Of a DNA stretch of 64,000 nt, positions 1 through 10,884 are shown in pieces. The DNA comes from Persicaria tinctoria. Taxonomy: Eukaryota; Streptophyta; Magnoliopsida; Caryophyllales; Polygonaceae. Position 1 is the stretch's first letter. Each line of letters opens with the position of its first letter. The translations under genes and the position numbers were made by a program. The stretch is from the NCBI GenBank assembly GCA_037127255.1, contig JBANSL010000004.1:88246627-88310626 (forward strand). Reading direction: 5' to 3'. A model generated the notes under the pieces. The model had not been told where the DNA came from. It was given only the letters and a program-made list of their open reading frames with translations, and searched no databases.

Positions 1-303
1 ATTAAACCTAACACTTAAAAAATTAATGTTCCGTTGCTAATAATAAATTAACTTCAGTAAGGCCGCAATAGCATCGATGTAGAAGTTGTTAATTAAGCTT
101 AAAATCAAAAGCAAATGGATTAGCAGTGATCACCCGTGGGGAGCTCCCTCTACCTACCTTTTCATACTCGATCGTACCACTCTACTCATTACCCGTGAAA
201 TATATAACTCTTAACAATTAACTACTCTATTTAATTAAAGAAAACAAACACTTAACAATTTCAATCATTTTAATTTTTTCCCTTCATTTAGTTACAAATA
301 AGT
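1..303. other. Intergenic, AT-rich
   Basis: No coding frame, RNA gene or repeat boundary is recognisable. Bases 294-303 are the left target duplication of the next element. Confidence 0.5.
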
Positions 304-685
304 AGGGCTGTTATATGAACTGAACAGCTCGAGCTCGGCTCGGGATCGGCTCAAAAAAGCTCGATTCGAGCTCGTTCATTTACCTAAACAAGCCGAGCAT
401 GAACATGATTTTAAGCTCGGTACGTTGAAAGCTCAGCTCGTTCGATTTAGGCTCGAATAGCTCGAATAATATAGAATTTCTAAAATTTTCTTTAAGTTAA
501 TATGTTATGATCAAGTAAAACTATTTAAAGCTCGGCTCGAGCTCGTTCATTTACTAAAACAAGCCGAGCTTGAACAAAAAAGAAAGCTCGTTTAAAAATT
601 GGGCTCGGCTCGGCTCGAGCTCGTTTAACAAATGAACAAGCTTGAACATGTCAAGCTCGGCTCGTTCGCCTCGAATAACAGCCCT
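304..685 (+). mobile_element. AGCTCG-rich TIR element, copy 1 (non-autonomous)
   Basis: The element begins AGGGCTGTTAT and ends ATAACAGCCCT, an 11-bp perfect terminal inverted repeat. It is flanked by a perfect 10-bp direct repeat ACAAATAAGT at 294-303 and 686-695. The interior is built from repeated, partly self-complementary phrases such as GCTCGGCTCGAGCTCGTTCA. There is no coding capacity. Related copies or fragments lie at 16093, 22143, 26938, 27405, 38142 and 43985. The 9-10 bp duplications suggest a Mutator-like non-autonomous DNA element, but no transposase is present to confirm this. Confidence 0.75.
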
Positions 686-695
686 ACAAATAAGT

Positions 696-1610
696 ATAGG
701 AATAGGCTTGAAAATGGAGAAAGGATATTCATTTCATCTACTCCACTTGTATCATTTTTTTTGTAGGTAATTACAGATATGTAGACAAAAGGGATAATAA
801 GGCAGGTATGTATCAAGATTTTTCACTCAATATTTGCTCAAATTAATAAATCGGTCTATTAATCCACATCAATAATAATTCAATAACCTAATTAAGCTTA
901 TAATTGAATTATTATTAGTTTTTTTTAATCATGAACAACAACAAGTTAAAATTTTATTATGTGTTGTTGAGCTTCGATTTAAAATGCTAGATGTGTTTCT
1001 AAGTTAAATGCCTTATCTGATTTTTGAAAGAAAAAAAATCTTATTAGATATATATATCCAAGTTCAAGCGGGATAGATGAAGATTTTTATCGGCAGATGG
1101 ACAATTGAAATGACAATTTTCACATATAACCTGCGCTATTTCAACTAGCCATTGTACGTTAAATGGAATTACACGTATTCATGATTGATCAGTCTTGGTC
1201 CTACTCGACCGAAAACCTGTAGATTCAACACCTCCCTCCAGTAGTTCAACTTTGCGAGCCACTAACAAGATATCTTGGAACGAGCGTGAATAAATTAATA
1301 ATACTTCTTTATCTTTTGAGTTGTTCTGCCGGATCGGTTGCTCAAGATTTACAAAAAATATACACCAATGGACCTCTTCGGTCTTAAAATGGATCGGGCA
1401 ACACATCATATAAGAGTGGACATAAAAGGACCAAGGGTTGACCCTTGACGAACCAATAAAATTACTCTGAATCTCCACTGGCGGTGTTATCACTTGTCAA
1501 TTGTCATATTTGTTCTATCGTACATATCTTTGACAATTCTGATGTATATCATCGACAATCAACTCCATAACAACTCTCTCAAACTCTTATTCTAAGCCTT
1601 TTCAATAGGG
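696..1610. other. Intergenic, nothing recognised
   Basis: AT-rich sequence. The open frame on the minus strand at 1179-1493 resembles no family I know and has no supporting context. Confidence 0.4.
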
Positions 1611-2308
1611 CTGGAAATCACCCGTGGGTGACCGACTCACCCAACCCACCCGACCCGATTATACGGGTGAAAACTTTAAAAAAATCCTAGTTTATAAAAA
1701 ATATAGTTTAACGTAACTACATATTTTTCATTTTTCTAATTCTAGCTTCTCTATTCTCTAATTGTTTTTGTGCAAAAAACATGTAAAAGAATATAAAGTT
1801 ATTTTATTTAACCCCTCATCACATCTTTTAAAAAAAATTATTTTATTTGTTTTGTATACACTACTAGAATGTTAGCAATTTTGCTCATTTCAACGACTTA
1901 GCATTTAGTGTGTTAAGACATGATTTACCAAATTGTTTTTTTTTTTAACTATGAGTTTACCAACGGACTAAAAATCATCTCATTTGATTTGATATTAAAC
2001 TTTTAATGCTAACTTTGTAAGATGAAAATAATGATATAATGTATCAATAAATCTTTTATACAATTAATAAAATTTCCACGTTGACGTGGTTTGTGAAATT
2101 ATGAAATATGATCGATTTCTAAGTATGTCAGCTTATGACTCTTTTTCTTTTAATTTACTTCACCCGACCCACCCAATTCACCCGACGGATCGGGTGATGG
2201 GTGAAATATTAGATGGACGGGTGATGGGTTGGGTGAATTTTTTTTTGTGATGGGTCGGGTGGAAAAATGGCTCCACTCATCCATTACCCGACCCATTTCC
2301 ACGAATCA
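1611..2308. repeat. Element-like stretch with CCCGACCC / GGGTCGGG ends
   Basis: Both ends (about 1611-1680 and 2160-2308) are dense in CCCGACCCACCC-type words and their complements, and the middle is very AT-rich. The ends are loosely inverted relative to each other. This suggests a degenerate DNA element, but I find no exact termini or target duplication. Confidence 0.35.
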
Positions 2309-3233
2309 GGATCCTCTCCTAATCAAAGTCTTCCTTATAAATTCCTAATAAATTAATCTCACCTGTTAGATCAAATCAATGGCTAAAATTGAATTTCTAT
2401 AATGAATTAATAATTAAATCAATTTATTAACACTTATCACAAACCCCTCTTCTTTCCTTCTGCCTACAATTGTTCAATGTTGATGAGTGGTTGTTCAAAC
2501 CAGGAATATCCTGAATTAATTAACCCTTGTAGTCTATGTTAATTACTTGATACTACTCATTGCTAAACATCAAAATAAATGGCAATTAGGATCTATTTGT
2601 AATGCCTTACCACAAGTCAAAATCAATTAATCCCAACCGGTAGTCTCCAAGTTGATCAGTTCATATATCTAACACATGATCGAATCAATTAACAATTAAT
2701 TTGGGCATATTTTTTTTGAGAGATCGGCTGATATATGAAGTCTGATGATTAGCGGTGGCGTATACTCATGAAGACTGGTGGGTGTTGATGTTGAGGAGGA
2801 GGAGGAGAAGGAAGGGGAGTACAACGTCGTTGGGAGAGGAAAGTCAACAGTTATACGTTGTCAATTGCAGCTCTGATCCGATCGTCCGCCGTCACACCCT
2901 CTGCGTGCACGACAACCTCTGTCGCATTGAATCCCCCGAGTCATCCGCTGGCACGAGATCTTCGACCTCCCTAGCGATAGAAACTCACGGACAAGAAAAC
3001 AATGAAGATGTTGTGTCAAGAAGATAGAGGGTGGAAGATGTAAGCGGGGATCGAGTTGAGACTGAACGTAGAAGGGATTCCAAGCATAATAGGTTTTCCC
3101 GGATTGGGAGAGGAGTGTTGGGTGGGAGAATTGAGTTTAATTAATAAGATATAATCTCAGCCACTCATTTATTTGGATGGTCAAGATTTATTTATTAGGT
3201 AGATATTAGGTAAATTTCATTAGGAGAGGATCC
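2309..3233. mobile_element. Long-TIR Mutator-like element with GC-rich internal passenger
   Basis: The left end GGATCCTCTCCTAAT at 2309 is matched by its complement ending at 3233. The similarity continues inward for about 80 bp with mismatches, giving long terminal inverted repeats. The interior (about 2750-3110) is markedly more GC-rich than the arms and carries a 90-codon open frame (2755-3027) that does not begin with ATG and resembles nothing I know. No transposase is visible. I infer a non-autonomous Mutator-like element, possibly carrying captured host sequence. The target duplication is not clear. Confidence 0.5.
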
Positions 3234-3707
3234 AGACTCCATTTCGACCCCTACTTTTCAATACCAATGAAAGTCATACACAAGTTATTCTTCCTATCTC
3301 TGTGCGCCTCAATCAAGTTCGCCTCATTAGGTGAATACTGAATAGTGGAAAGCTTCCACGTACTTAAAAGTTAAACCTAAGCAGTAATTTACCCTTTCAT
3401 CCTTATTATCAGAGTATTTTATTTTATACCTGTATTTTATTTCAAAAAGACTATATGCACCGAGCACATGTACTATATGCACTCAATACGAACAGATCAC
3501 AAATCCACACATCTTCAACATTAAATACATCTGACATCTAAAAAGTAACGAATCATTGTATATATGTTTTTTTAAGTTTCAACTTTTAACACAAACGGAT
3601 CTTTAATCCTCGTTAATTTTTTAATATCAGACATATTTAATGGATCAAACGAACCTATCATCCGTTAGATACATACGGAGTACATTGGAACAACCTTTAT
3701 TTTTTGT
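3234..3707. other. Upstream region of SMO1
   Basis: AT-rich intergenic sequence between the preceding element and the SMO1 promoter. No further feature is recognised. Confidence 0.4.
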
Positions 3708-3715
3708 TATTTAAA
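3708..3715 (+). promoter_or_regulatory. TATA-like box of SMO1
   Basis: TATTTAAA lies 172 bp upstream of the SMO1 ATG. It is followed about 30 bp later by pyrimidine-rich sequence including a (TC)10 run at 3746-3765, a common arrangement in plant core promoters. The transcription start is inferred, not seen. Confidence 0.45.
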
Positions 3716-3741
3716 GGACTCGGCTCCATTCATTTTCCCGC

Positions 3742-3771
3742 ATGTTCTCTCTCTCTCTCTCTCTCAATTGA
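3742..3771 (+). CDS. Possible upstream ORF in SMO1 leader (9 codons)
   Basis: ATG at 3742 opens a frame translating to MFSLSLSLN and stopping with TGA at 3769-3771. The frame runs through the (TC)n tract. It lies in the 5' leader only if transcription starts upstream of 3742. A TATA-like box at 3708 would place the start very close to this ATG, so whether it is in the mRNA is uncertain. Confidence 0.25.
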   Translation: MFSLSLSLN

Positions 3772-3879
3772 CAGCGCATCGATACCCAAAAAAACCTCCA
3801 AACACTCCCCCCCACTCTCTACCTGTTGTCGTCTTCCGCCTCTCCCACCGTCTCCCGTCACCTGTCGCCGGCGGCGGCA

Positions 3880-6800
3880 ATGTTGCCCTACAAGACGATC
3901 GCTGACGCCGAATCGGCGCTTAACCGCACCTTGACCTACGCCGAGACGCTCTGGCTTAACTACTCTGCCGACAAGTCCGATTATTTCCTCTTCTGTCACA
4001 ACATTCTCTTCCTCTTCCTCATCTTCTCTCTCACCCCGCTCCCCGTCGTCGTCATCGACCTCTTTTTCTCTTCCAAGTTCCAGCGCTACAAAATTCAGCC
4101 TAAGGTTAAGCTTTCTCCGTCCGAGATTCTCGCATGCTACAAGACCGTCATGAAGATGTTCTTCTTCGTCGTCGGTCCTCTCCAGCTTGTTTCCTATCCT
4201 TCAATCAAGGTGATTTTTTTTAATCTTACTTGCTAGTTTGGTTGAATGTCGATCGTTGCTTTCGCAATTGATTGATTCGTTCTTCGATTGCTTTGACGAA
4301 TTGAAACAATGTCGCTCTTCGAAGCCACTTCCGTGTTCGGGATCGGTAATCGACGTGAATTTTTCGTTAAGAATTAATTCGAAAATCTAACCTTTTATTT
4401 TTTTTTCCTGATTTTGAAAGTCACGGGGTTGATTGAGATCTCGATTTGCTACTTCGGTCAAATATCGGATTTTGTTGATGATTGCAACTTTACAACTGCA
4501 TGACCTAAGCGGTGTGATTTTTCTCTGCCAGTTCATCGGGATACGAACGGGGCTGCCATTGCCGTCCGGGTGGGAGATCCTGGCTCAACTGGCAGTCTAC
4601 TTTGTGGTGGAGGACTACACCAATTACTGGATCCATAGATGGATGCATTGCAAATGGGGATACGAGAACATTCACAAGGTTCACCACGAATACACCGCCC
4701 CCATTGCTTTTGCGGCCCCATACGCTCACTGGATAGAGATTTTGGTCCTTGGTATACCTTCTTTCCTTGGGCCAGCTATGGTTCCTGGCCACATGATTAC
4801 CTTCTGGCTGTGGATTGCTTTGAGGCAGATTGAGGCGATTGAAACTCACAGCGGGTATGCATCCTTAACCGACTCTTTTTGTGAGGGAAAAGGCGACTTT
4901 TTGCTTTATAATTGTCTCTGATCTTGACAGGTTATTTTGCTGATGGATTAACAGTTGAATTGCTGTGTGGTTCATGTTCTTCATGTATCAAAATTGGACT
5001 TGTTAAACCACGCAGAATTGATTTTTGTTATTGCTGTTCACTAGTGACTTGTTTTTTAGTCTCTTCTGGTTATATAACAAGGAAAAGAAGAATTTTTGCT
5101 CTTTTTTTTTTTTGTCTTTTCTGAATTTGCTTTCTCATTAGGCTTTATCAATCCAAACGTTACTTGAGTTAGATGGCTTGTTTTGATTAATATTACTAAT
5201 ATCCGTCTGTCATTACGCAACTTGAATTTTTGTCCCAATGTTTGATTTTTGAGTTCTTGCATTAGCAATGATCCAGCCTGTGGCCTTGTCATAACACTCT
5301 TGTTTGCATCATCAGCTGGGCCCTTAAACCAAGTTCCTATATAGATAGGCCTTGGTCGTCAATGGAATAGTTTTTTTTGTTTTTTGTTTTGTTTTGATGT
5401 TGTTAGACACTTCATAGCTTAAGAGTAATATTGGAGCATAGTCTAGTTCCTGTGGATACTGAGTGTTATAAGTACTTTAGACAAGCCATATCATCTTTTT
5501 TATCCTTAATTTGTTGGTCATTTGGTGGTCACTTTTCAGCTGTAGATACAGCTCTTTGGAGTATATTTTAGCCCACATGCACATTGAGTGATGGTTCTAT
5601 TACTTTGCTTCACAGCACACTGATATCCAATAGTCCAAATTCCCAGGCAAAGAGAATGAAAAATGGCTTCTAGCGAACCATTCGTTTGAGATTTGGCTAT
5701 TGATTTCTTTTACTCTGTAGTTGACAGTAGCTACCAAGTTAAACATGAGTAAATATGTTGATCTGTTCCCTTCATGCCATGTTTCAAGAATGACTCATGT
5801 GATTTTTTATTTATCTGGTGCTAAAGTTTAGAGCCTTATTGCATTATAGTGTGAATTCGACAAGTTATTATCTTAGATAAACTTTGGGTTTCCTGGTGTT
5901 TGAGGTGGTAGTAAATCTCCTTTTTAATTTCAAAATAAATTAAGTTGGAATGAACTGCAAAGTCGTGATATCTCGAATTTTTTCGGGGTTTACTTTCAGT
6001 GCTTGTACAGTTATACATGCCCATCTGTTGCCAGTGGATTTATTCTCCTTGATTTTGTCATGCTTTATGAGGCAAGTCTTTCTTTCTTTTTTTTTAAAAA
6101 ATATCATGGCAATGTGCACTTGAGCACATCTTTTGTATTTACTAAATTTATTAAGCAGCTAATTATCTACAGCAATCACTCCCCGCTCCACCATGATTAT
6201 AATGCTGGGATATCCGGTACCACTGACTGACTGCTTATTTGTATCGCTATTTGTTATACGCCTTCCATATGCCGAGTCTTTGTGCTTGTACTCATGCAGA
6301 TCTCTGTGAATGCATTTTCCAGCAAGTATATGAAGTTTTTTATTCTCTACCCATGTTCTAAGAGCTACTGTTATATTATAGGTATGACTTCCCCTGGACC
6401 CCCACAAAGTACATTCCGTTTTATGGTGGTGCTGAGTATCATGATTATCATCATTATGTTGGGGGACTAAGCCAGAGCAACTTCGCTTCAGTGTTTACAT
6501 ACTGTGATTACATTTACGGAACTGATAAGGTACCACCATGTCTTTAACATCGTTTCATGTCTTTAACATGGTAGTTCTGAACTCACTATTAACAGCACCT
6601 TCTATTATGTAATCAGGGATTTAGGTATCAGAAAAAGCTCCTGGCAAAGGTAAAGGCCTAATTCCTCTCAAATTTTCGCCATTTTCAAAACTTCAATGAA
6701 ATCACAGCCTTAATTGTACAAAGGAAATGGACAAATTGAAAATGAAATCAGTTACCAGTAAATTTATCTCTCTGCTGGTGTATTATTTTCTATGCTATCT

Positions 6801-7228
6801 TTTAGTTTTGAGTGCTCACACAGTCACACTTCCTGAATTTGCTTTTCTTCACATTATGGTGTTCTTTATCATCAATGTGAATAATTATCTATGAGTTCAG
6901 CTGTCAAGTTCACTTTCGAAGGAAAAAACTTGACGAGGCCTTTGGAGTTCGAACTTAACCAATAATAAGTTCACACTTCACAGTAATCTTTTTCAACATT
7001 TGCATCTCCACTTTATCATAATCCAGCACGCTGAAAATCGACAACTTCTCTCAAGATAAATTATTCTGACCCAGCCAAAAGTCTTTTTTATCATGTTGCA
7101 GAGAAGATCACAGATCATATGGTTTTAAATCTTTGCTTTTTCCGCAGATAAAAGAGGAAGTAAACAAGGAAAACCTGCAAAATGGCGGAACAATCTACGT
7201 TACTTCTCAAAACATAAAGTCTGACTAG
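3880..7228 (+). CDS. SMO1: Methylsterol monooxygenase 1 (sterol C-4 methyl oxidase, SMO1 type), 5 exons
   Basis: Exons: 3880-4209, 4532-4854, 6382-6529, 6617-6649 and 7148-7228. All introns are GT/AG and the joined frame is open for 304 aa, the usual length for the family. The enzyme is an ER membrane, non-haem di-iron oxygenase that removes a C-4 methyl group from sterol precursors; plant SMO1 acts on 4,4-dimethyl sterols. The three histidine clusters that bind iron are present: HRWMH (residues 145-149), HKVHH (158-162) and HDYHH (238-242). Hydrophobic segments lie near residues 38-62 and 90-108. The strongest family signatures are SYPSIK at the exon 1/2 join and LWIALRQIEAIETHSGY. The start is the ATG giving MLPYKTIADAE, which matches the family N terminus; frames open further upstream have no ATG. 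The tail lacks an obvious KKxx ER-retrieval motif. Intron 2 is long (about 1.5 kb). Confidence 0.93.
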
Positions 7229-8380
7229 ATACTTGGATCATTCTCTCTGGCACGTTAACCTGCCGCCTCTTCAGCCGATATTAACTGTCTTCCCAGAGTC
7301 TGTCCGAGTAACGTAGGTAAGGATTAACATGGAGTTGGTTGTAGCTTTATTATGGCTTGTCTGTGAGTATGTAACTGTGTATGTTGGAAAGGTTTTGGGC
7401 GAGGGGCGGTGATGTGCCTGGTCTCTTACAGACGCGTTAATCACTATCTATAGATTTTCTTTGTTTTTGTTCGGGCGGAAATGGCTCTCTGTGTTACTCA
7501 GAATGAAATCTCAAAGTTGTGACATGTTGGTGTTAAATCGGAGTTCTCTAAGCACTAACAATCTCTCAGCCTTCTTCAAACGGGCGAAGGTTAGATATTC
7601 GAATTTATGACAGATAGTAATATGAATCTGGTTTGTTACTTGTGTATGTACTCACATGTGAGATCACTGTTTTATATAGTACATTACTTGGACTTTTTTT
7701 TAGTGATGCATAATTTGTGTGTTGGATTTGGTCCTGGTTTCTGTAACTTGGTTCATGTATGATTGGATGAAATGGGGTCGTGGTAGTGTGTTGGATTTGG
7801 TCCTGGTTTCTGTAACTGGGTCCTGGGATTTTTAGTGTCACAGTGTGTTGGATTTGGTCCTGGTTGCAGAGAAGATCACAGATCATGTGGTTTAAAATCT
7901 TTGGTTTTGATGGGATTGTAATCACATATACTGAGATTCAGATAACGTTTGGCCTCAAATAATTTTTTGAGGTGATGAATTCATTTACAAATTACAAGGC
8001 TAAAGCTCCATTGAGTTTTGATGGGATTGTCACCCAAATATTTGCTTTATCAAAAAAAAAGTTGATGGGATTACTCAAGTGGATGGATGAGGTGTGTAAA
8101 ATAAGTGTTAAAATAACTTATTACATTTTTTTTTTTCAAAGTCACCAAGATGTTAAGTAACCCAAAAAATGTTGATACAAGAGGAGAGAACAAACATGTC
8201 TGTGGATGCATAAAGAAAAGTTTTGAAAATTTTGAGATGAGTAGTTGCCAAAAACTCAATTCCAAAGCTTACTAAACCACAATTTTAGTTTTAACTCATT
8301 TAAAACTATATACAGTATAATATTAAATCAAAAGCTTTAAAAAGCTACAATGCTATTGCTTTGTTGTGTCGTAGCGATCT
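7229..8380. repeat. SMO1 downstream region with short direct repeats
   Basis: The phrase TGTTGGATTTGGTCCTGG occurs three times, near 7721, 7789 and 7848, with spacings of about 60-70 bp. After the third copy comes GTTGCAGAGAAGATCACAGA, which also occurs in SMO1 intron 4 just before exon 5 (about 7097). About 40 bp of that intron is therefore duplicated downstream of the gene. The early part of this interval should hold the SMO1 3'UTR. Confidence 0.55.
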
Positions 8381-8756
8381 ATTACTTTGTTGGGGTGCTG
8401 AACTTCTGGCATTCGGAGTCGGGATTAGCTAGGATCGTGGTATGTGTATGGAGCGACTCCATGTATGGGAAATTTCCTTTGAGGTTCGTCTTCACTTCCC
8501 ACAAGGATGTCTAAAATATCGTTGGCTAACGGTGCTATTTTATGGTGGTGTTTGGCTTTGTTCGTAGTCTACGCCCCTGTCCTGCTACTTTTAGGTATGT
8601 TTTGATTATTCGTTTGTTGTTTGCGTTGTCTGGCCTTTTGCACCCTTCTCTTTATTTATTTTATATGTTTGACGGTATGTTGTCTGCTGACTTGTCGGCC
8701 TTTATAGTTTTAGTTTGTCTGTGCTCAAATTTTTACTCAATCATTCATAAATAATA
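8381..8756 (+). mobile_element. Short LINE-like retroelement, family B copy 1
   Basis: The interval shares ordered phrases with 35290-35828 and with the minus-strand element 40809-42304: a TCGGAGTCGGGA-like block, TTTGAGGTTCGTCTTCACT, then TCTGCTGACTTGTCGGCC near the 3' end. The 3' end reads TTACTCAATCATTCATAAA, a decayed form of the family tail. It has no open frame. I found no target duplication. Confidence 0.6.
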
Positions 8757-9083
8757 TCCTATAACAAGATAGAGTTCAAGCCTAAGAGAAACTGAAAATA
8801 TAAACAAGTAACAAAACTGTGAGGACCTATGAGATGCAAGAAAATGGGCTGCATTGTTAGCCTTGCCTAACATAAAGACCATTGATTCTCCTCATACTGG
8901 CTCAGCTAGAGAGATCAAACTCGTGATTTGTTGATCACTACACATTATCATTTTTAATTAAGCTAGTAAGACTTGACTTCACCTAAAAAATCCGACTCGT
9001 CACAAACGTGTGGGATAATCCATGATCTAGTTCCTCCTCAGCCTATGTAGCTCATTAGGTGTGTGTGTATATATAATGAGGCC
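8757..9083. other. Intergenic, nothing recognised
   Basis: AT-rich sequence with no feature I can support. Confidence 0.4.
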
Positions 9084-9286
9084 AAAAATAAATTTTTGTT
9101 TATTCCGCGAGGTACCCTACGGTAAGAGCTATTTCACGAGGTGTATAAAAGTTTAAACTATTTTACGGGACACGTAACAAAAATACCCTTGAATTTTTAG
9201 GGTACCACATGAAATAGTCTAAATTTTGTACCTTGTGAAATAATCCTTACCTACCTCACGGAAAAATCGATAAACTTTATTCTTTA
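9084..9286. repeat. MITE-like imperfect inverted repeat
   Basis: The left arm (about 9084-9145, including TTTATTCCGCGAGGTACC and TATTTCACGAGGT) pairs imperfectly with the right arm (about 9225-9286, ACCTTGTGAAATAAT then CCTCACGGAAAAATCGATAAA). The whole interval could fold as a hairpin. No clear target duplication was found. Confidence 0.55.
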
Positions 9287-9649
9287 AATGGGCTCAATAA
9301 AGCAGGCCCGTGATATTGGGTCCAGTATGTATAGTGATGGTGACATGTTAGTCCAGCCCATTACACGCCTTCTCTTGAATTTTGTAAATAAAGAGCGGCC
9401 ATCCGGGTTCAAAGCGGGGACTTTTGGATACTAATCGCAAGTCCTTTCTGGTTCGAGCAGCCATCCGAGTTCAAAGGCGTCCAAAGAGTTGTTTTAGGCC
9501 AGGGCTTCAAATTTTCTACCCCAAATTCCTGTCCCATAAAATTATTTTACCTTTAAATTTATATTTTTAAAAAGTACATATTTAGCTTATGCGAAGTGAT
9601 TATAATACATTTAAAAAATAAATCTTATAATTTTTTTAAAAAAACACTA

Positions 9650-10035
9650 AATAAAATAACCAACCTTTGAAGAGGTGCTGAAAAAATATTTTCACATTTC
9701 AATGATAAGAAAAATAACCCAATCTTTGAAGATTTGGTAACAAAGTATTCCGATTCTTATTTTTTTCAGACCATAAATTTGGGGAAAAACGATGACAAAT
9801 AATTGACAAAATTAATATGTTGGTGAACTTTAGATAATATTGATTTGTTTTAATGCGAATAATATAATCTGATCGATCTCATGGCATTGTTTTGACCCAA
9901 TTTATGGTTGGAAAATGAGGTCGAATAAGAATACTTTGTTACCACATTTTCTAAAGATTGATTTATTTTTTTTACAGTTGAAACTTGAAATGTGAGGATT
10001 TTTTTAACACTCCTATAAATATTGGATTATTTTAA
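9650..10035. repeat. MITE-like inverted repeat, about 115-bp arms
   Basis: The left arm (about 9650-9765) contains CAATCTTTGAAGATTTGGTA and TTTTCACATTTCAA. The right arm (about 9920-10035) contains the complements of related words in mirror order. The sequence between the arms is AT-rich and non-coding. The termini are approximate. Confidence 0.55.
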
Positions 10036-10435
10036 TTAATTTAACCAAAATTAAAAAAATTATATTGTGAAATAACATCATTTCCCAACTTTTAAAAATA
10101 TTTGACATCTTTTTAATTAATTATTATAATTTTTATATGGTAATTTTATGAGATTTTTTTTTTCAAACATGTTATAATAATCATGTGGTATAAGAACTAG
10201 GAAGTTGGGATGGAGTTTTGAGATAGATTATTTGGACTCTAGTTTTAGGTATATGCACTGTACTGTTTTGAGGGTAAGAACCAAATGAATATGCCGAAAA
10301 TTACAAGTTGTTTCTAAAATTTACACATTTTTGTATCTGATTAATTCTACACTTTTTTCTTTATGGAAATTCATGCATGTACTTTTTTAATCATCTAACA
10401 ATTACATCATCTGAACTGCTAGATTAATTGTACAC
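10036..10435. other. Intergenic, AT-rich
   Basis: Nothing recognised apart from AT-rich runs. Confidence 0.4.
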
Positions 10436-10718
10436 TTTTTTTTTTTTTTTTGATAATCCATCTTCGTTGGTAAATCGTTTTTCATGTCGAGATTCCTGTG
10501 AGTACATTTTTTTTACCAGGAACCCACCTTTGCTGACAAAGGTCGAGCACGTGACACAACCGACAAGAACCACGCACCAGGTAAACCGGTTTGCGCCGAC
10601 CGGCTCGACCCACTGAAAAGGAGCAAGGCAAACTTTGGATTTTCATCTAAGTAGGGATCGAACCCGAGACCTCCTAACAATCCATCCCCTTACTCCCAAC
10701 CAGTGAGCCGCCCACATT
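10436..10718 (-). mobile_element. tRNA-derived SINE (minus strand)
   Basis: On the minus strand the head carries an A-box-like GGCTCACTGGTTGGGAG (around 10695-10712) and, about 40 bp on, a B-box GGTTCGATCCC (10654-10664), the internal RNA polymerase III promoter of tRNA-derived SINEs. The minus-strand 3' end is a run of 16 A (plus-strand T, 10436-10451). The body has no open frame. The target duplication is not certain. The spacing and poly(A) tail distinguish it from a real tRNA gene. Confidence 0.65.
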
Positions 10719-10795
10719 ATGAGAACTGATATTGCATTCTAGATTATAAATTACTCCTTATAATTAAACGCTTTGTTTAATACAGTTCTCAACAA

Positions 10796-10868
10796 GCCCG
10801 TCTAGCTCAGTTGGTAGAGCGCAAGGCTCTTAACCTTGTGGTCGTGGGTTCGAGCCCCACGGTGGGCG
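10796..10868 (+). tRNA. tRNA-Lys (anticodon CUU)
   Basis: A 73-nt cloverleaf. The acceptor stem GCCCGTC pairs with GGTGGGC using G-U wobbles. The D-arm contains the A-box TAGCTCAGTTGGTAGAG. The anticodon loop is CTCTTAA with anticodon CTT at 10829-10831. The T-arm has GGTTCGAGCCC (B-box). There is no intron, and CCA is not encoded, as expected for a nuclear gene. CAA motifs just upstream (CTCAACAA at 10788-10795) are typical of plant tRNA genes. The gene appears intact and functional. Confidence 0.97.
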
Positions 10869-10878
10869 TCTGTCTCTC

Positions 10879-10884
10879 TTTTTT
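10879..10884 (+). terminator. RNA polymerase III terminator of tRNA-Lys
   Basis: A run of six T begins 10 bp after the tRNA 3' end, the standard termination signal for RNA polymerase III. Confidence 0.8.
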
